Notes under the pieces: model-generated
Told to the model about the DNA's origin: nothing
The model's input: the letters and a program-made list of their open reading frames with translations, nothing else
Database searches by the model: none
Translations under genes and position numbers: made by a program
Shown: in pieces, positions 33,485 through 42,618 of the stretch
Layout of the letters: each line of letters begins with the position of its first letter
Numbering within the stretch: position 1 is the stretch's first letter
Assembly (NCBI GenBank): GCA_947459185.1
Contig: CANHCU010000016.1
Span: 1-45,112 of the forward strand
Direction: 5' to 3'
Length of the DNA stretch: 45,112 nucleotides
Source of the DNA: Planctomycetaceae bacterium
GTDB taxonomy: Bacteria; Planctomycetota; Planctomycetia; Pirellulales; UBA1268

Positions 33485-34705
33485 ATGACCGATCGCACTG
33501 GCGCGACCGCTCGCACCGTCGGATGGCTGCTGCTGGCCGTTCTGCCACTTGCTCCCGCGATGCTTCGCGCCGACTCGCCGCCCGCCCCGCCCGCGGAGGA
33601 CGTGGCCGTCCGCGATGCAGCGCCGACGGCCGACGGCTTTCCGTTGCCGGGGGCGGGGATCCACCTTGCCGGAGAACTGGTTGAGATCGACCCGGTCAAT
33701 CGCCGCGGTTGCCTCCGGCCCGACGGGCTTCACGACGGGTTCGCCCCACACTTCAGCCTGCATGCCTTCGCGCTCCTCCCCTACGCCGAGGTCTGGCTCC
33801 ACGGCGCGCGGGCCGAACTCAGGGACGTGCCGCTGGGAACGCACCTTCACGGCCGGTTCGTCCTGACGCCACCGGGAGAAGAAGGCACCGTGCCGCCGCC
33901 GCGGGAGGGCTTCGTGCGGCCGGAGCACCGCTACGATCACGCGGTCGTGCTCGAGGACGACTTCAGCTTCTACGCCCGCCGCGGTCGGGCTTGGAAGGTT
34001 GAGTCGATCGCGCCGGATCAGGGGCATGTCTTCCTCGAACCGGTGGGGCCGGCGGTGCCCGGAGGCATCAACGAACGCTATCGCTTCGACATCGATGCCG
34101 TGACGCGGGTCTGGCAGGACCGGCGGCTTGTCGAGGTCGCTGCGGTCGAGCCCGGCATGACGGTGCAGGTGAACCTCGGCTGGGCGCCCGCGTGGCAGCA
34201 GCGGGAATACGGCGTCACCGACATCTGGCTCGACGACGCCAGCCGTAGCTTCGCGACCGAATTGCAGCTCCGCGGCCACCTCCGCCACCAGCGGCAGCGG
34301 TGGGCGCCGGCCCGCGTCGACTGGCTCGAACCGGCCGACCACGGCGGCGGCCGGCTAGGGCTCACCTTCTTCAGCAACACCGATCCCCGGCTGCTCGCGG
34401 AACTCGAGGCCCAACGGGCCGCCGGGTTCGGTGTGGCGGTGTCGGAGAAGACACTTCGCACCTGGTATCACCGCGGCGACAAGAAGATCGGCAAGGTGGT
34501 CGATTGGAAGACCGATGCCGATCCGCCCCCGGGGTCGAGCGGCGTGCACGCCACGCTCGCGTTCGAGGAACTACTCGACGGCTACCGTCCGGGCCGGGTC
34601 GTGCGGGTGAAGGCCGACGGTTGGAAATTTGTGACGATGCCCCCCGAGGAACGGCTGCTTTCCAACGAGGATCGCGAGAAGTCGCAGCGGATGGTGCGTC
34701 CATGA
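33485..34705 (+). CDS. Secreted protein of unknown family, coupled to a DUF1592-type gene
   Basis: 406 residues from ATG 33485. Residues 1-30 form a signal peptide ('VGWLLLAVLPLAPAMLRADS'). The mature protein is beta-rich. Near its start is 'LPGAGIHLAGELVEIDPVNR', which the protein at 44437 repeats as '[20 protein letters not shown]'; 'LLPYAEVWLHGARAELRDVP' corresponds to '[20 protein letters not shown]' there. A repeated OB- or SH3-like fold is possible ('LGTHLHGRFVLTP' and similar). No catalytic motif or heme site seen. Its last four bases, ATGA, contain the start of the next gene, so the two are translationally coupled, which suggests a stable complex or shared pathway with the cytochrome-type protein. 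Confidence 0.8.
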   Translation: MTDRTGATARTVGWLLLAVLPLAPAMLRADSPPAPPAEDVAVRDAAPTADGFPLPGAGIHLAGELVEIDPVNRRGCLRPDGLHDGFAPHFSLHAFALLPYAEVWLHGARAELRDVPLGTHLHGRFVLTPPGEEGTVPPPREGFVRPEHRYDHAVVLEDDFSFYARRGRAWKVESIAPDQGHVFLEPVGPAVPGGINERYRFDIDAVTRVWQDRRLVEVAAVEPGMTVQVNLGWAPAWQQREYGVTDIWLDDASRSFATELQLRGHLRHQRQRWAPARVDWLEPADHGGGRLGLTFFSNTDPRLLAELEAQRAAGFGVAVSEKTLRTWYHRGDKKIGKVVDWKTDADPPPGSSGVHATLAFEELLDGYRPGRVVRVKADGWKFVTMPPEERLLSNEDREKSQRMVRP

Positions 34706-37074
34706 AATACCGGATGAGGAAATACGCGATGAAAACCCTCGCCAACGCGACCACGGTAGCCGCTGGCCTGGTGCTCGCCCTCGCCGTCCCAGCCGCCGCC
34801 GCCGCGCCGCAAGCCGACGAGGCGGCCGAGGCGTTTTTTTCCCGGCATTGTCTGCGGTGCCACGACGCGGGCACGCAGGAGGGGGGCTTCCGCCTCGATA
34901 CGCTGGCCCATGACTTCGGCGACATGACGGTGGCCGAACGGTGGGCCGAGGTGCGGACGCGGATCGCGGCCGGCGAGATGCCGCCCCAGGAGGAGCCGCG
35001 GCCGTCGGGGGCGGAAATCGGCGACATGATCGAGTGGATCAGCCGTCGGCTCGAGGCCGGGCAGGCCGTGCGCATGGGTCGGCGGGGACCGGTGAGCCTC
35101 TCTCGCCTCAGCCGCGAGGAATACGGGCACGCAATCTACGACCTGCTCGGCGTGCACCTCGACGTCAGGCAGCCCGGCCTGCTCCACGAGGACCCTCGGT
35201 GGCACGGATTCGAACGGGTCGGGGCGGTGCTCACGCTCGCCCCCGACCACGTCGAGCGGTATCTGCGGGTGGCAGAGACGGCCGCAACGCTGGCATTTCC
35301 CGATCGTCCGGTGCAAACCCAGACGACTCGATTCGCGCCACCGGAAGGGCAACGGTGGCTGCTCGCACCCGGCACGCGGCGGCCGGTCGGCAAACTCGCC
35401 ACGCCGGGCCTCTATCGCCTGCGGATCCGGGCGAGCGGCTTGGCGTCGTTCAAGGGCCGCATCCCGCGGCTCTCGCTCTGGCATGCCGAAATCAAGCGGG
35501 TGCTCGACGGCGCCGATCTCGTCGCCGCCGAGGCCGCGCCGGTCGAGATCAGCCTCGAGCGCTTGCTTCCTGCCGGGCCGATCGAACTGCTCAACGAAGC
35601 TCCGGGCACGTTCTCGCTCGCCAACCCCGGCACGCACAACGCCGTGCCCCAGACCGTCGCCACGCTCGCGGCGCATCGTCCCAATCCCCGCGACGCGTTG
35701 CTCCTGGCCGCCGACGGCACGCCGCTGGTGCCGCTGGTGCTCATCGACTCCGTCGAGGTCGAGGGACCGATCGAACTCGAGGCCGACCGGGAAAAGCGGC
35801 GCGGCCTGTTTCCGGAGGGCGGCGACCCTGCGCAGGTTCGCGGCTGTCTCGTCGCGCTCGCGGAGCGGGCCTGGCGGCGAACGGTGGCGGAGGGGGAGAT
35901 CGTGCCGCTCGCCGACCTCGTGGCCCGGCAGCTGGCCGATGGAACGGCCTTTCCGGCGGCCTACCGGGCAGCGGTGGCGGCGGTGCTGACCTCGCACCAG
36001 TTCTGCTATCTCCGCGAGGGTGCGCCTGCCGTGCGGCGGGATCGTGCCGATGACGTCGAACTCGCCGCGCGTCTCTCGTTCTTCCTCTGGAGTTCGATCC
36101 CCGACGAACGGCTTCTCGCCGACGCCCGTGCCGGGAAACTTCATGAACCTGCCGTGCTCGCCGAACAGGTGGGGCGGATGCTCGATGATCCGCGGGTGGA
36201 GCGGTTTCTGGAGGGCTTTCCGCGGCAATGGCTGCAGCTCCATCGGCTCGGGATGTTTGCGCCCGACAAGGCGCTCTATCCCGACTACGACGGCTGGCTC
36301 GAACGGAGCATGGCGGAGGAATCATCCCGGTATTTCGCGGCGATGTTCGCCGAGAATCGGCCGATCGCCGAATTCCTCGACTCTGATTGGACGGTGCTCA
36401 ATCACCGGCTCGCCCGCCATTACGGTCTCGATCCGCCGGGTGTCTCCGGCTGGCAGCGGGTGGCGGTCGCCGGCGGCGGCAGACGAGGCGGGCTGCTGAC
36501 GCAGGCTGGGGTGCTGTCGCTCACCTCCGACGGCACGCGTCACCGGCCGGTGCATCGCGGCGCATGGATGCTCGAAACCGTCACGGGCCGCTCGCCGCCG
36601 CCGCCTCCGCCAAACGTCGAACCGCTCGTGCCGACATCGCGAGACCAGCCGAAGGCGACCGTCCGCATGCAACTCGCGGCCCACTCGAGCCAGGCGACCT
36701 GCGCCGCCTGCCACTCCGCAATCGACCCGCTCGGGTTCGCGTTCGACAACTACGACGCACTCGGCCGCTGGCGGGATCGTGAGCGGGTGGACGGAGGCAC
36801 GGGGGAGGATCCGCTGGTGGACGCCTCGGGCACGCTCCCCGACGGCCGCAGCTTCGCGGGACCGGCCGAGTTCAAGCGGCTCCTCGCGGCGGATGCCGAC
36901 CGGTTCGCACGGGCCTTCGTCGGACAGCTCGTCACCTATGCGCTCCGCAGGGTACCCACGATCGACGACGCCGCGATGATCGAGACGGTTCTGGAGGCTG
37001 CCCGGCCCGAAGGCTACCGGCTGCGGTCACTGGTGGAGGCCTTCGCCCGTTCGCCGCTGTTCCAGTCGCTTTAA
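34702..37074 (+). CDS. DUF1587/1592/1588/1585 planctomycete cytochrome-type protein (intact)
   Basis: 790 residues. Signal peptide about 10-36 ('VAAGLVLALAVPAAAAAP'). The haem-binding motif is CLRCH (residues 50-54), with the distal part of the fold including 'MPPQEEPRPSG'. DUF1587 is marked by 'SLSRLSREEYGHAIYDLLGV', DUF1592 by 'ELAARLSFFLWSSIPDERLL', DUF1588 by 'GGLLTQAGVLSLTSDGTRH' with a second CxxCH (CAACH) near the end, and DUF1585 by 'GTLPDGRSFAGPAEFKRLL'. It is the unbroken counterpart of the gene at 29160 and allows the frameshift there to be placed. It overlaps the preceding gene by 4 bases. Probably a periplasmic (paryphoplasmic) c-type cytochrome; substrate and partners unknown. 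Confidence 0.9.
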   Translation: MKYRMRKYAMKTLANATTVAAGLVLALAVPAAAAAPQADEAAEAFFSRHCLRCHDAGTQEGGFRLDTLAHDFGDMTVAERWAEVRTRIAAGEMPPQEEPRPSGAEIGDMIEWISRRLEAGQAVRMGRRGPVSLSRLSREEYGHAIYDLLGVHLDVRQPGLLHEDPRWHGFERVGAVLTLAPDHVERYLRVAETAATLAFPDRPVQTQTTRFAPPEGQRWLLAPGTRRPVGKLATPGLYRLRIRASGLASFKGRIPRLSLWHAEIKRVLDGADLVAAEAAPVEISLERLLPAGPIELLNEAPGTFSLANPGTHNAVPQTVATLAAHRPNPRDALLLAADGTPLVPLVLIDSVEVEGPIELEADREKRRGLFPEGGDPAQVRGCLVALAERAWRRTVAEGEIVPLADLVARQLADGTAFPAAYRAAVAAVLTSHQFCYLREGAPAVRRDRADDVELAARLSFFLWSSIPDERLLADARAGKLHEPAVLAEQVGRMLDDPRVERFLEGFPRQWLQLHRLGMFAPDKALYPDYDGWLERSMAEESSRYFAAMFAENRPIAEFLDSDWTVLNHRLARHYGLDPPGVSGWQRVAVAGGGRRGGLLTQAGVLSLTSDGTRHRPVHRGAWMLETVTGRSPPPPPPNVEPLVPTSRDQPKATVRMQLAAHSSQATCAACHSAIDPLGFAFDNYDALGRWRDRERVDGGTGEDPLVDASGTLPDGRSFAGPAEFKRLLAADADRFARAFVGQLVTYALRRVPTIDDAAMIETVLEAARPEGYRLRSLVEAFARSPLFQSL

Positions 37075-37112
37075 GAGCACCGAACCGGCGAGGGAGGGCC
37101 CCGAGCCGCCCG

Positions 37113-38288
37113 TCATCGCGCGATGATGTCGGAGATCTGCTTGTCGACGGGAAGCGTGACCGCCCGGGTGAGACCACCGTCGGCGGCGATCGCGTAGAGC
37201 ATGAGCGTGGCCGATTCGAAGCCGGTGACCGCCAGGAACCGACCGTCGGGCGACAGGGTCATCCCCCACGGAATCTTGTCGGCCGGCACGAGGCCGCGCG
37301 GAGAGAGCCGGCCGTCGTCGCCCACCGCATAGCAGGCGATGAAATCGTAGGCGTGGGAGTGCCCGCGGATGCCCGCGTAGAGGTGACGGCCGTCGGGCGT
37401 GATCACGATGTCGGAGGAGGACACACCGGAAGAAGGCGCGTCGGCGGGCACGGCGCGGGCGCGGTGCCAGAGCGAGAGCCGGCCATCCTCGGCCCGCCGG
37501 TAGGCCGACACGCCGAGGCCCTGTTCCTCGCTGAAATAGACGAGCGGTAGCCGTGGGTGGTAGACGAGATGCCGCGGCCCCGAATCCGCCGGCGGACCGA
37601 CATCCTTGGGCTCAAGCGGAGAGAGGCCGCCCGTCGCGGCATCGAACGCATATTGATACAGCGCGTTGGTCTCCTTGACGTAGGGGATGTAGACCGAGCG
37701 GTTGTCGGGCGACGGCAGCACGCAGTGGGCGTTCTTGCGGCCCTCGTCGAGGCCGTGCACCCGTTTGCCGGGGGCGCCCGCGGCGTCGAGCGGAAACACA
37801 TCGATCGCCCCCGAGAAATGGTGGCACCCGAGCAGGAAGCGGCCCGACCGATCGGTCGAGAGATATGAGTAGCTGTGGTCGAGCGTGAGGGGTTGCGGCT
37901 CCTGCGGCATGCCCGCTGCGTCGAGCGGCACGACGGCCGCATTCGGGCCGCCGGCACGTCCTTCGCCCGAGACATAGAGGAGCGGCAATGTCGGATGGGC
38001 CTCGATCCTGCCGGCGGGGAAGCTGAGGCCCAGCGTGCGGACGATCTCGAGCGTGGCCGTGTTTTTGTCGCCGGTCGTCCCGTCGCCTGTCCCGACACGT
38101 GGCGCGGGCCGGGCCCGCACCACGAGCAGCCGTTGCTCCGTGCCGCTCGGGGCATAGAGCAGGAAACTTTCGTCGGACTCGGCCTCCGCCGCGACGGCCG
38201 GCATGGCCTGCCAGCCGCAGCCCAGCAGCCAGCACAATAGCCAGCCCAGCATGACCACCCACAAAGTACGGCACCGATGACCTCGCAT
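37113..38288 (-). CDS. Lactonase-family seven-bladed propeller, probably exported lipoprotein
   Basis: 391 residues. The start has a hydrophobic stretch with a plausible lipobox ('WLLCWLLGC', Cys at about 24). The rest is a beta-propeller of the 6-phosphogluconolactonase/muconate lactonase (Pgl, YbhE) kind: 'AHPTLPLLYVSGEG', 'DRSGRFLLGCHHFSGAIDVF', 'NAHCVLPSPDNRSVYIPYV', 'SGPRHLVYHPRLPLVYFSEE', 'SDIVITPDGRHLYAGIRGHS' and 'WGMTLSPDGRFLAVTGFES'. Family enzymes hydrolyse sugar lactones to sugar acids. The neighbouring minus-strand genes (aldolase and sugar-acid dehydratase) would act next in such a route, although export would place this step outside the cytoplasm. Convergent with the DUF1592-type gene (38-base gap). 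Confidence 0.84.
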   Translation of the reverse strand: MRGHRCRTLWVVMLGWLLCWLLGCGWQAMPAVAAEAESDESFLLYAPSGTEQRLLVVRARPAPRVGTGDGTTGDKNTATLEIVRTLGLSFPAGRIEAHPTLPLLYVSGEGRAGGPNAAVVPLDAAGMPQEPQPLTLDHSYSYLSTDRSGRFLLGCHHFSGAIDVFPLDAAGAPGKRVHGLDEGRKNAHCVLPSPDNRSVYIPYVKETNALYQYAFDAATGGLSPLEPKDVGPPADSGPRHLVYHPRLPLVYFSEEQGLGVSAYRRAEDGRLSLWHRARAVPADAPSSGVSSSDIVITPDGRHLYAGIRGHSHAYDFIACYAVGDDGRLSPRGLVPADKIPWGMTLSPDGRFLAVTGFESATLMLYAIAADGGLTRAVTLPVDKQISDIIAR

Positions 38289-38315
38289 TTTTCGCTCCGA
38301 GTTCCAGTCAGGGTG

Positions 38316-39251
38316 TTATGCGTGGGCAGCGTTGGAACGATTGCCCGCGACGAGCGCTCGCGCGGCGGCGGCGATGGCGGGCCGATGCCGCTCCTCCACC
38401 GGGTCGAGCATCGGCAGGATCGGTCCGGTGGCGGCGATTCCGGCGGCGGCCACCGCCTCGTGCAGCACGCGGATCGGGTTGATCGCGTTTCGCAGCTGTT
38501 CGAGCGGCTCGAAGATGGCCCGGAGCCGCTCGGCCTCGGGCCAGTCCTGTCGGCGGATCGCCGCCAGCTGCGCCTGCGAGAGCGATGGCGCCAGGCAGCC
38601 GCAGCCGGTCGTGAAGCCGCCCAGGCCGAAGTCGCGCATGTGCACGATCGCCGGCTGTTCGCCGATGCCGCTGACGATCACCGCCGGGTCGACCACGCCC
38701 ACGAGTTCCCGCAGGTAGGGGTCGTGGGCCGGATCGTCGCGGACCGTCGCATACTTCACCGCGCTGAGTAGCCCGTCGCGGTGGAGTTTCGCCACGTCGG
38801 CGGGCTCGATGAAGCCGTCGTGCTTGACGTAGAGCAGCGCGGGAACGCCCGCCGCCTCGACGAATTTCCGCACCGCCGTGGCGACGCCTGCACTCGTCGT
38901 CAACCCCTGCTGCGGCAGCACCATCACGGTCTGGAAGCGATGCCGCCGAATCACCTTGGCGTGCTCGAGCAGGAGCCCGTACGTGGGCCCCGCCGAGGGC
39001 ACGACGAGCGTCGCCGGCCCCGCCAGCTCCGCGAGCATGGCCAGGAGCGGCTCGTATTCATCGAGCGGCAGGTGGTAGAGGTTGGCGTTGCCGCCGTAGA
39101 GCAGGATCGACACGCCGCCCGCCTCGATGTGGCGGATGATCTTCTCGTTGGCCGCCCTGTCGATCCTGCCGTCGGCAGACCGGGCCAGCGGCGGCACCGC
39201 GAGCACCGAGCGTTGGAGGTGAGACTGCGTGAGCGAGAGGGAGGCGTCCAT
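38316..39251 (-). CDS. DapA-family aldolase-like protein with altered substrate loop
   Basis: 311 residues from ATG 39251; the frame continues upstream inside the dehydratase gene, so the shorter form is right. It has the TIM-barrel order of the dihydrodipicolinate synthase family. The Schiff-base lysine is K166 ('LSAVKYATVRDD'). The usual G-[ST]-x-G-E loop is replaced by 'GGNANLY' (53-59), and the catalytic Y-N-x-P by 'LYVKHDG' (Tyr 141 retained). It follows the IlvD/Edd dehydratase gene by 32 bases, which suggests it cleaves or dehydrates the 2-keto-3-deoxy sugar acid made by that enzyme. This variant subfamily is common in planctomycetes, but I know of no characterised member. Confidence 0.83.
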   Translation of the reverse strand: MDASLSLTQSHLQRSVLAVPPLARSADGRIDRAANEKIIRHIEAGGVSILLYGGNANLYHLPLDEYEPLLAMLAELAGPATLVVPSAGPTYGLLLEHAKVIRRHRFQTVMVLPQQGLTTSAGVATAVRKFVEAAGVPALLYVKHDGFIEPADVAKLHRDGLLSAVKYATVRDDPAHDPYLRELVGVVDPAVIVSGIGEQPAIVHMRDFGLGGFTTGCGCLAPSLSQAQLAAIRRQDWPEAERLRAIFEPLEQLRNAINPIRVLHEAVAAAGIAATGPILPMLDPVEERHRPAIAAAARALVAGNRSNAAHA

Positions 39252-39283
39252 GGTGGCGTGTCCGCGAGATGTGGCTGCTTGAT

Positions 39284-41044
39284 TCAGAAAATATCGGGTT
39301 CGGGCGTTGGGCCGCCGCGCTCGAGAAACCGGAAGTCGCAGCCGTGATCGGCCTGCGTCGTCTGGTCGAGGAAGAGCTTTCCATAGCCGCGGGTGAACCG
39401 GGCCTGCGGCGGCGTCCAGTGCGCGAGCCGCCGGGCGATCTCGGCCTCCGGCACGATGAGATCGATCGACCTCGCCTCGACGTCGAGCGCGATCCGGTCG
39501 CCGGTCTGCACGATGGCCAGCGGGCCGCCGAGGGCCGCCTCGGGGGCGACGTGCAAGACGCAGGTGCCATAGCTCGTGCCGCTCATCCGGGCATCGGAGA
39601 TCCGCACCATGTCCCGCACGCCCTGTTCGAGCAGCCGCTTCGGAATCGGCAGCATGCCCCACTCGGGCATGCCCGGGGCCCCGAGCGGGCCGGCGTTGCG
39701 GAGCACGAGCACGTCGTCGGCCGTGATGCCTTCCGCGGGATCGTCGATGCGGGCCTTCATGTCTGGATAGGAGTCGAACACGACCGCGCGGCCGGTGTGC
39801 ACGAGCAGCTTCGGGTCGGCGGCCGTCGGCTTGATCACGCAGCCGTCGGGGGCGAGCGAGCCGCGGAGCACGAAGGTGCCGCCGGCCCGCGAGAGCGGCC
39901 GATCGAACGGCAGGATGACCCGGTCGTCGATCACTTCCGCGTCGGCGATGTTTTCGCCGAGCGTTTTCCCGCTGACGGTCGGGCAGTCGAGCGAGAGCAG
40001 GTGGCGCAGCCGGGAGAGCAGCGCCGGCACGCCGCCGGCGTCGTGGAAGTCTTCCATGAGGAATTCGCCTGCCGGACGCAGGTTCACGATGACGGGCGTC
40101 GATCGCGAGATGGTGTCGAAGCGGTCGAGCTGCAGCGACACGCCGGCGCGGCCGGCCAGCGCCAGCAGATGCACGATGGCATTAGTCGAGCCGGCCATCG
40201 CCATGTCGGCCACGATCGCGTTGTCGAAGGACGCGGCGGAGAGGATCCGCGACGGCCGCAGATCTTCCCACACCATATCGACGATCCGCCGGCCGCAGGC
40301 GGCCGCCATTCGGGCGTGTGCCGAGTGGACGGCTGGGATCGTGGCGGCGCCGGGCAGTGTCATGCCGAGCGTTTCAGCGACTGCCGCAAGGGTCGAGGCA
40401 GTGCCCATCGTCATGCAGGTGCCGGCCGACCGGGCGATGCCCTCTTCGATCTGTCGCCAGACGCACGCATCGAGGCAGCCGGCCTGCCGCTCGGCCCAGT
40501 ATTTCCAGACGTCGGTGCCGCTGCCGAGCCGCTCGTTGCGATGCCGGCCGGCGAGCATCGGGCCGGCGGGCAGGAAGACAGCCGGGAGGTCGGCGGAGAT
40601 CGCGCCCATGAGCAGCCCGGGCACCGTCTTGTCGCAGCCTCCCATGAGCACCGCCCCGTCCACGGGATGGCTGCGGAGCACCTCTTCGGCCTCCATCGCC
40701 AACAGGTTGCGATAGAGCATCGCCGTCGGCTTCATGAACATCTCGGAGAGGGCGAGCACCGGGATCTCCACAGGAAATCCGCCCGCCTGCCACACGCCCC
40801 GCTTCACCTCCTGAACCCGCTGGGGGAAGTGGGTGTGGCACTGCGAAAGATCGCTCCACGAGTTGAGAATCGCGATCACGGGGCGTCCCTCGGCCTCCTC
40901 GGCCGAGTAGCCCATCTGCCGCAGGCGGCTGCGATGGCCGAAGCTCCGCAGGTCGTCGGGCGCGAACCACCGCTGCGACCGCAGGTCGCCGACGGAGAGA
41001 CGTTTTTGCTCTGATTGATCGGCGTGCGCGGAGTGATCGGCCAT
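39284..41044 (-). CDS. IlvD/Edd family sugar-acid dehydratase (arabonate/xylonate dehydratase-like)
   Basis: 586 residues from ATG 41044. The frame is open for 74 more codons, but these cover the divergent promoter and the permease gene. Cysteines expected to bind the Fe-S cluster are in 'SDLSQCHTHFP', 'MGGCDKTVPG' and 'GTCMTMGTAST', the last two being family signatures. 'DMAMAGSTNAIVHLLALAG' and 'RISDARMSGTSYGTCVLHV' are the conserved C-terminal blocks. The length and the S-Q-C-H-T-H variant fit the sugar-acid branch (L-arabonate, D-xylonate, galactonate) better than dihydroxy-acid dehydratase of branched-chain biosynthesis. Product would be a 2-keto-3-deoxy acid for the neighbouring aldolase. 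Divergent from a GntP permease with 84 bases between starts. Confidence 0.88.
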   Translation of the reverse strand: MADHSAHADQSEQKRLSVGDLRSQRWFAPDDLRSFGHRSRLRQMGYSAEEAEGRPVIAILNSWSDLSQCHTHFPQRVQEVKRGVWQAGGFPVEIPVLALSEMFMKPTAMLYRNLLAMEAEEVLRSHPVDGAVLMGGCDKTVPGLLMGAISADLPAVFLPAGPMLAGRHRNERLGSGTDVWKYWAERQAGCLDACVWRQIEEGIARSAGTCMTMGTASTLAAVAETLGMTLPGAATIPAVHSAHARMAAACGRRIVDMVWEDLRPSRILSAASFDNAIVADMAMAGSTNAIVHLLALAGRAGVSLQLDRFDTISRSTPVIVNLRPAGEFLMEDFHDAGGVPALLSRLRHLLSLDCPTVSGKTLGENIADAEVIDDRVILPFDRPLSRAGGTFVLRGSLAPDGCVIKPTAADPKLLVHTGRAVVFDSYPDMKARIDDPAEGITADDVLVLRNAGPLGAPGMPEWGMLPIPKRLLEQGVRDMVRISDARMSGTSYGTCVLHVAPEAALGGPLAIVQTGDRIALDVEARSIDLIVPEAEIARRLAHWTPPQARFTRGYGKLFLDQTTQADHGCDFRFLERGGPTPEPDIF

Positions 41045-41128
41045 GAAGCGATCCGGATGCTCGGGGTTTCGCGACAGCGGCGGCGATTGTACGCTGCCGT
41101 CGATCTTGCACAAGGAACGCTCCCCGCC

Positions 41129-42505
41129 ATGACGCCGCTGGCCATCCTCTGCACCGCGCTTGTGATCGTGATCGGGGGCGTGCTCGTCTTCCGGCTGCAT
41201 CCGTTCGTGATCCTGATCGTGGCGGCGTTCGCCGTCGCGCTGCTCACGCCGGCCGCGGCGGAGCAATCATCCGCGGGCCAACGGGTGGCCGAGGGCTTCG
41301 GCAAGACGGCGCACGACATCGGGATCGTGATCGCGATGGCGTCGATCCTCGGCACGTGCCTTTCGGCCGCCGGCGGCGCCCGCCGGATCGTGGTGTCGAT
41401 CCAGAGCCTAGTCGGTGAACGCCGCACGCCCCTCGCCCTCTTGCTGGCCGGCTTCGTGCTCGGCATCCCCATGTTTGCCGAGACGGTTTTCTACCTGCTC
41501 GTGCCGCTGGCCCGCGCCATCTGGGAGCGGACCGGCCGCGGCTACCTGCTCGGCGTGCTGGCGATCGTCGCCGGCGGCACGATGACGCACTCGCTCGTCC
41601 CGCCGACGCCGGGACCGCTCTTCGTGGCCGACGCCCTCGGCGTGGACATGGCCACGATGATCCTGGTCGGGCTCGTCGTCGGGCTTGTCGCCGCGCTGGC
41701 CGGGTTTGCCTACGCTTGCTGGGCCAACGGCCGCTGGCCGCTCGAGCCCCGGGCCGTCACTGGGGCCGCGGAAGGTGGCGGCCAAGCCGACGCCGCGGGC
41801 GATCTCGCCGGCCGTATGCCTCCCCTGTGGGCCGCCCTGCTGCCGATCCTGCTGCCGGTCGTGCTCATCAGCCTCGACTCCGCCGCCCAATCCGCGCCGG
41901 GCCTTTTCCACCCCGGCCTCGCGGCGGCGGTGCGGTTTGCGGGCGAGAAGAATCTCGCCCTCTCGATCGCGGCCCTGATCTCGATCCTCGTCTTGGCCGC
42001 GAGCGGCGTGGGCCTGCCGAAGGTGCGGGCCACGATCGCCGAGGCGATCGCGGAGGCGGGCAGCATCATCCTCGTGATCGCGGCGGGCGGGGCGCTTGGA
42101 ACCGCGCTGCGTCAGGCCGGTCTGGCCCAACTCTCCGCCGGCCTCGGTGGCGGCTCGGGGCTCGCGCTGATCCCGATCGCGTGGCTCGTCACGGCCGTGA
42201 TCCGGGTGGTGCAGGGCTCGGCGACGGTGGCCATGATCACGGCGGCGGGGGTGATGGGGCCGATCGTGCTCGACGGCGGCCTGCCGTTTCACGCCGTTTT
42301 CATCGCGATGGCGATCGGTTGCGGCTCGAAGATGGGGATGTGGATGAACGACAGCGGCTTCTGGGTGGTCTCGCGGATGAGCGGCATGTCGGAAGTGCAG
42401 ACGCTCCGCACGGCCTCGGTGATGCTGGCCATCGAGGGTACCGTCGGCCTCTTGGCCACGCTCTGCCTGGCAGCGGCTTCCATGGCCGGTGCTTTTGGCG
42501 GTTGA
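41129..42505 (+). CDS. GntP family gluconate/sugar-acid permease
   Basis: 458 residues from ATG 41129, with AAGGAAC about 10-16 bases upstream. The whole length is hydrophobic, with about 12 transmembrane helices. Family blocks are visible: 'IGIVIAMASILGTCLSAAGG' then 'ARRIV', 'GFVLGIPMFAETVFYLLVPL', 'GGTMTHSLVPPTPGPLFVAD' (the P-P-T-P-G-P signature), 'IRVVQGSATVAMITAAGVMG' and 'GCGSKMGMWMNDSGFWVVSR'. GntP proteins import gluconate or related sugar acids with protons. Being divergent from the IlvD/Edd dehydratase and its aldolase, it likely supplies their substrate, with both sides controlled from the shared 84-base region. Exact substrate unknown. Confidence 0.9.
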   Translation: MTPLAILCTALVIVIGGVLVFRLHPFVILIVAAFAVALLTPAAAEQSSAGQRVAEGFGKTAHDIGIVIAMASILGTCLSAAGGARRIVVSIQSLVGERRTPLALLLAGFVLGIPMFAETVFYLLVPLARAIWERTGRGYLLGVLAIVAGGTMTHSLVPPTPGPLFVADALGVDMATMILVGLVVGLVAALAGFAYACWANGRWPLEPRAVTGAAEGGGQADAAGDLAGRMPPLWAALLPILLPVVLISLDSAAQSAPGLFHPGLAAAVRFAGEKNLALSIAALISILVLAASGVGLPKVRATIAEAIAEAGSIILVIAAGGALGTALRQAGLAQLSAGLGGGSGLALIPIAWLVTAVIRVVQGSATVAMITAAGVMGPIVLDGGLPFHAVFIAMAIGCGSKMGMWMNDSGFWVVSRMSGMSEVQTLRTASVMLAIEGTVGLLATLCLAAASMAGAFGG

Positions 42506-42618
42506 GGCGGATGCGGGAGAGTGGCTTGCCCGCGGCAGAAAACCGGCCGCTCAGCGGTCGGTGGCAGGCAATCATTTCGTGTGTTGACCTGCAGCGTTGT
42601 GCGACGATAAAGGAGCAC

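Noticed and set aside
34582-36243. 553-codon minus-strand open frame under the second DUF1592-type gene
   Set aside because: Antisense to a gene with two CxxCH motifs and all expected domains. The translation is Arg/His-rich with no recognisable fold.
39269-41014. 581-codon + strand open frame across the dehydratase gene
   Set aside because: The opposite strand encodes a complete IlvD/Edd dehydratase with its three cluster cysteines. The + frame shows no domain and is a GC-bias shadow.
42584-42611. Sigma-70-like promoter TTGACC-16-GATAAA before the Phd antitoxin
   Set aside because: The -10 box would place the transcript start at the start codon, downstream of the good AGGAG site at 42611-42615, so the two signals are incompatible.
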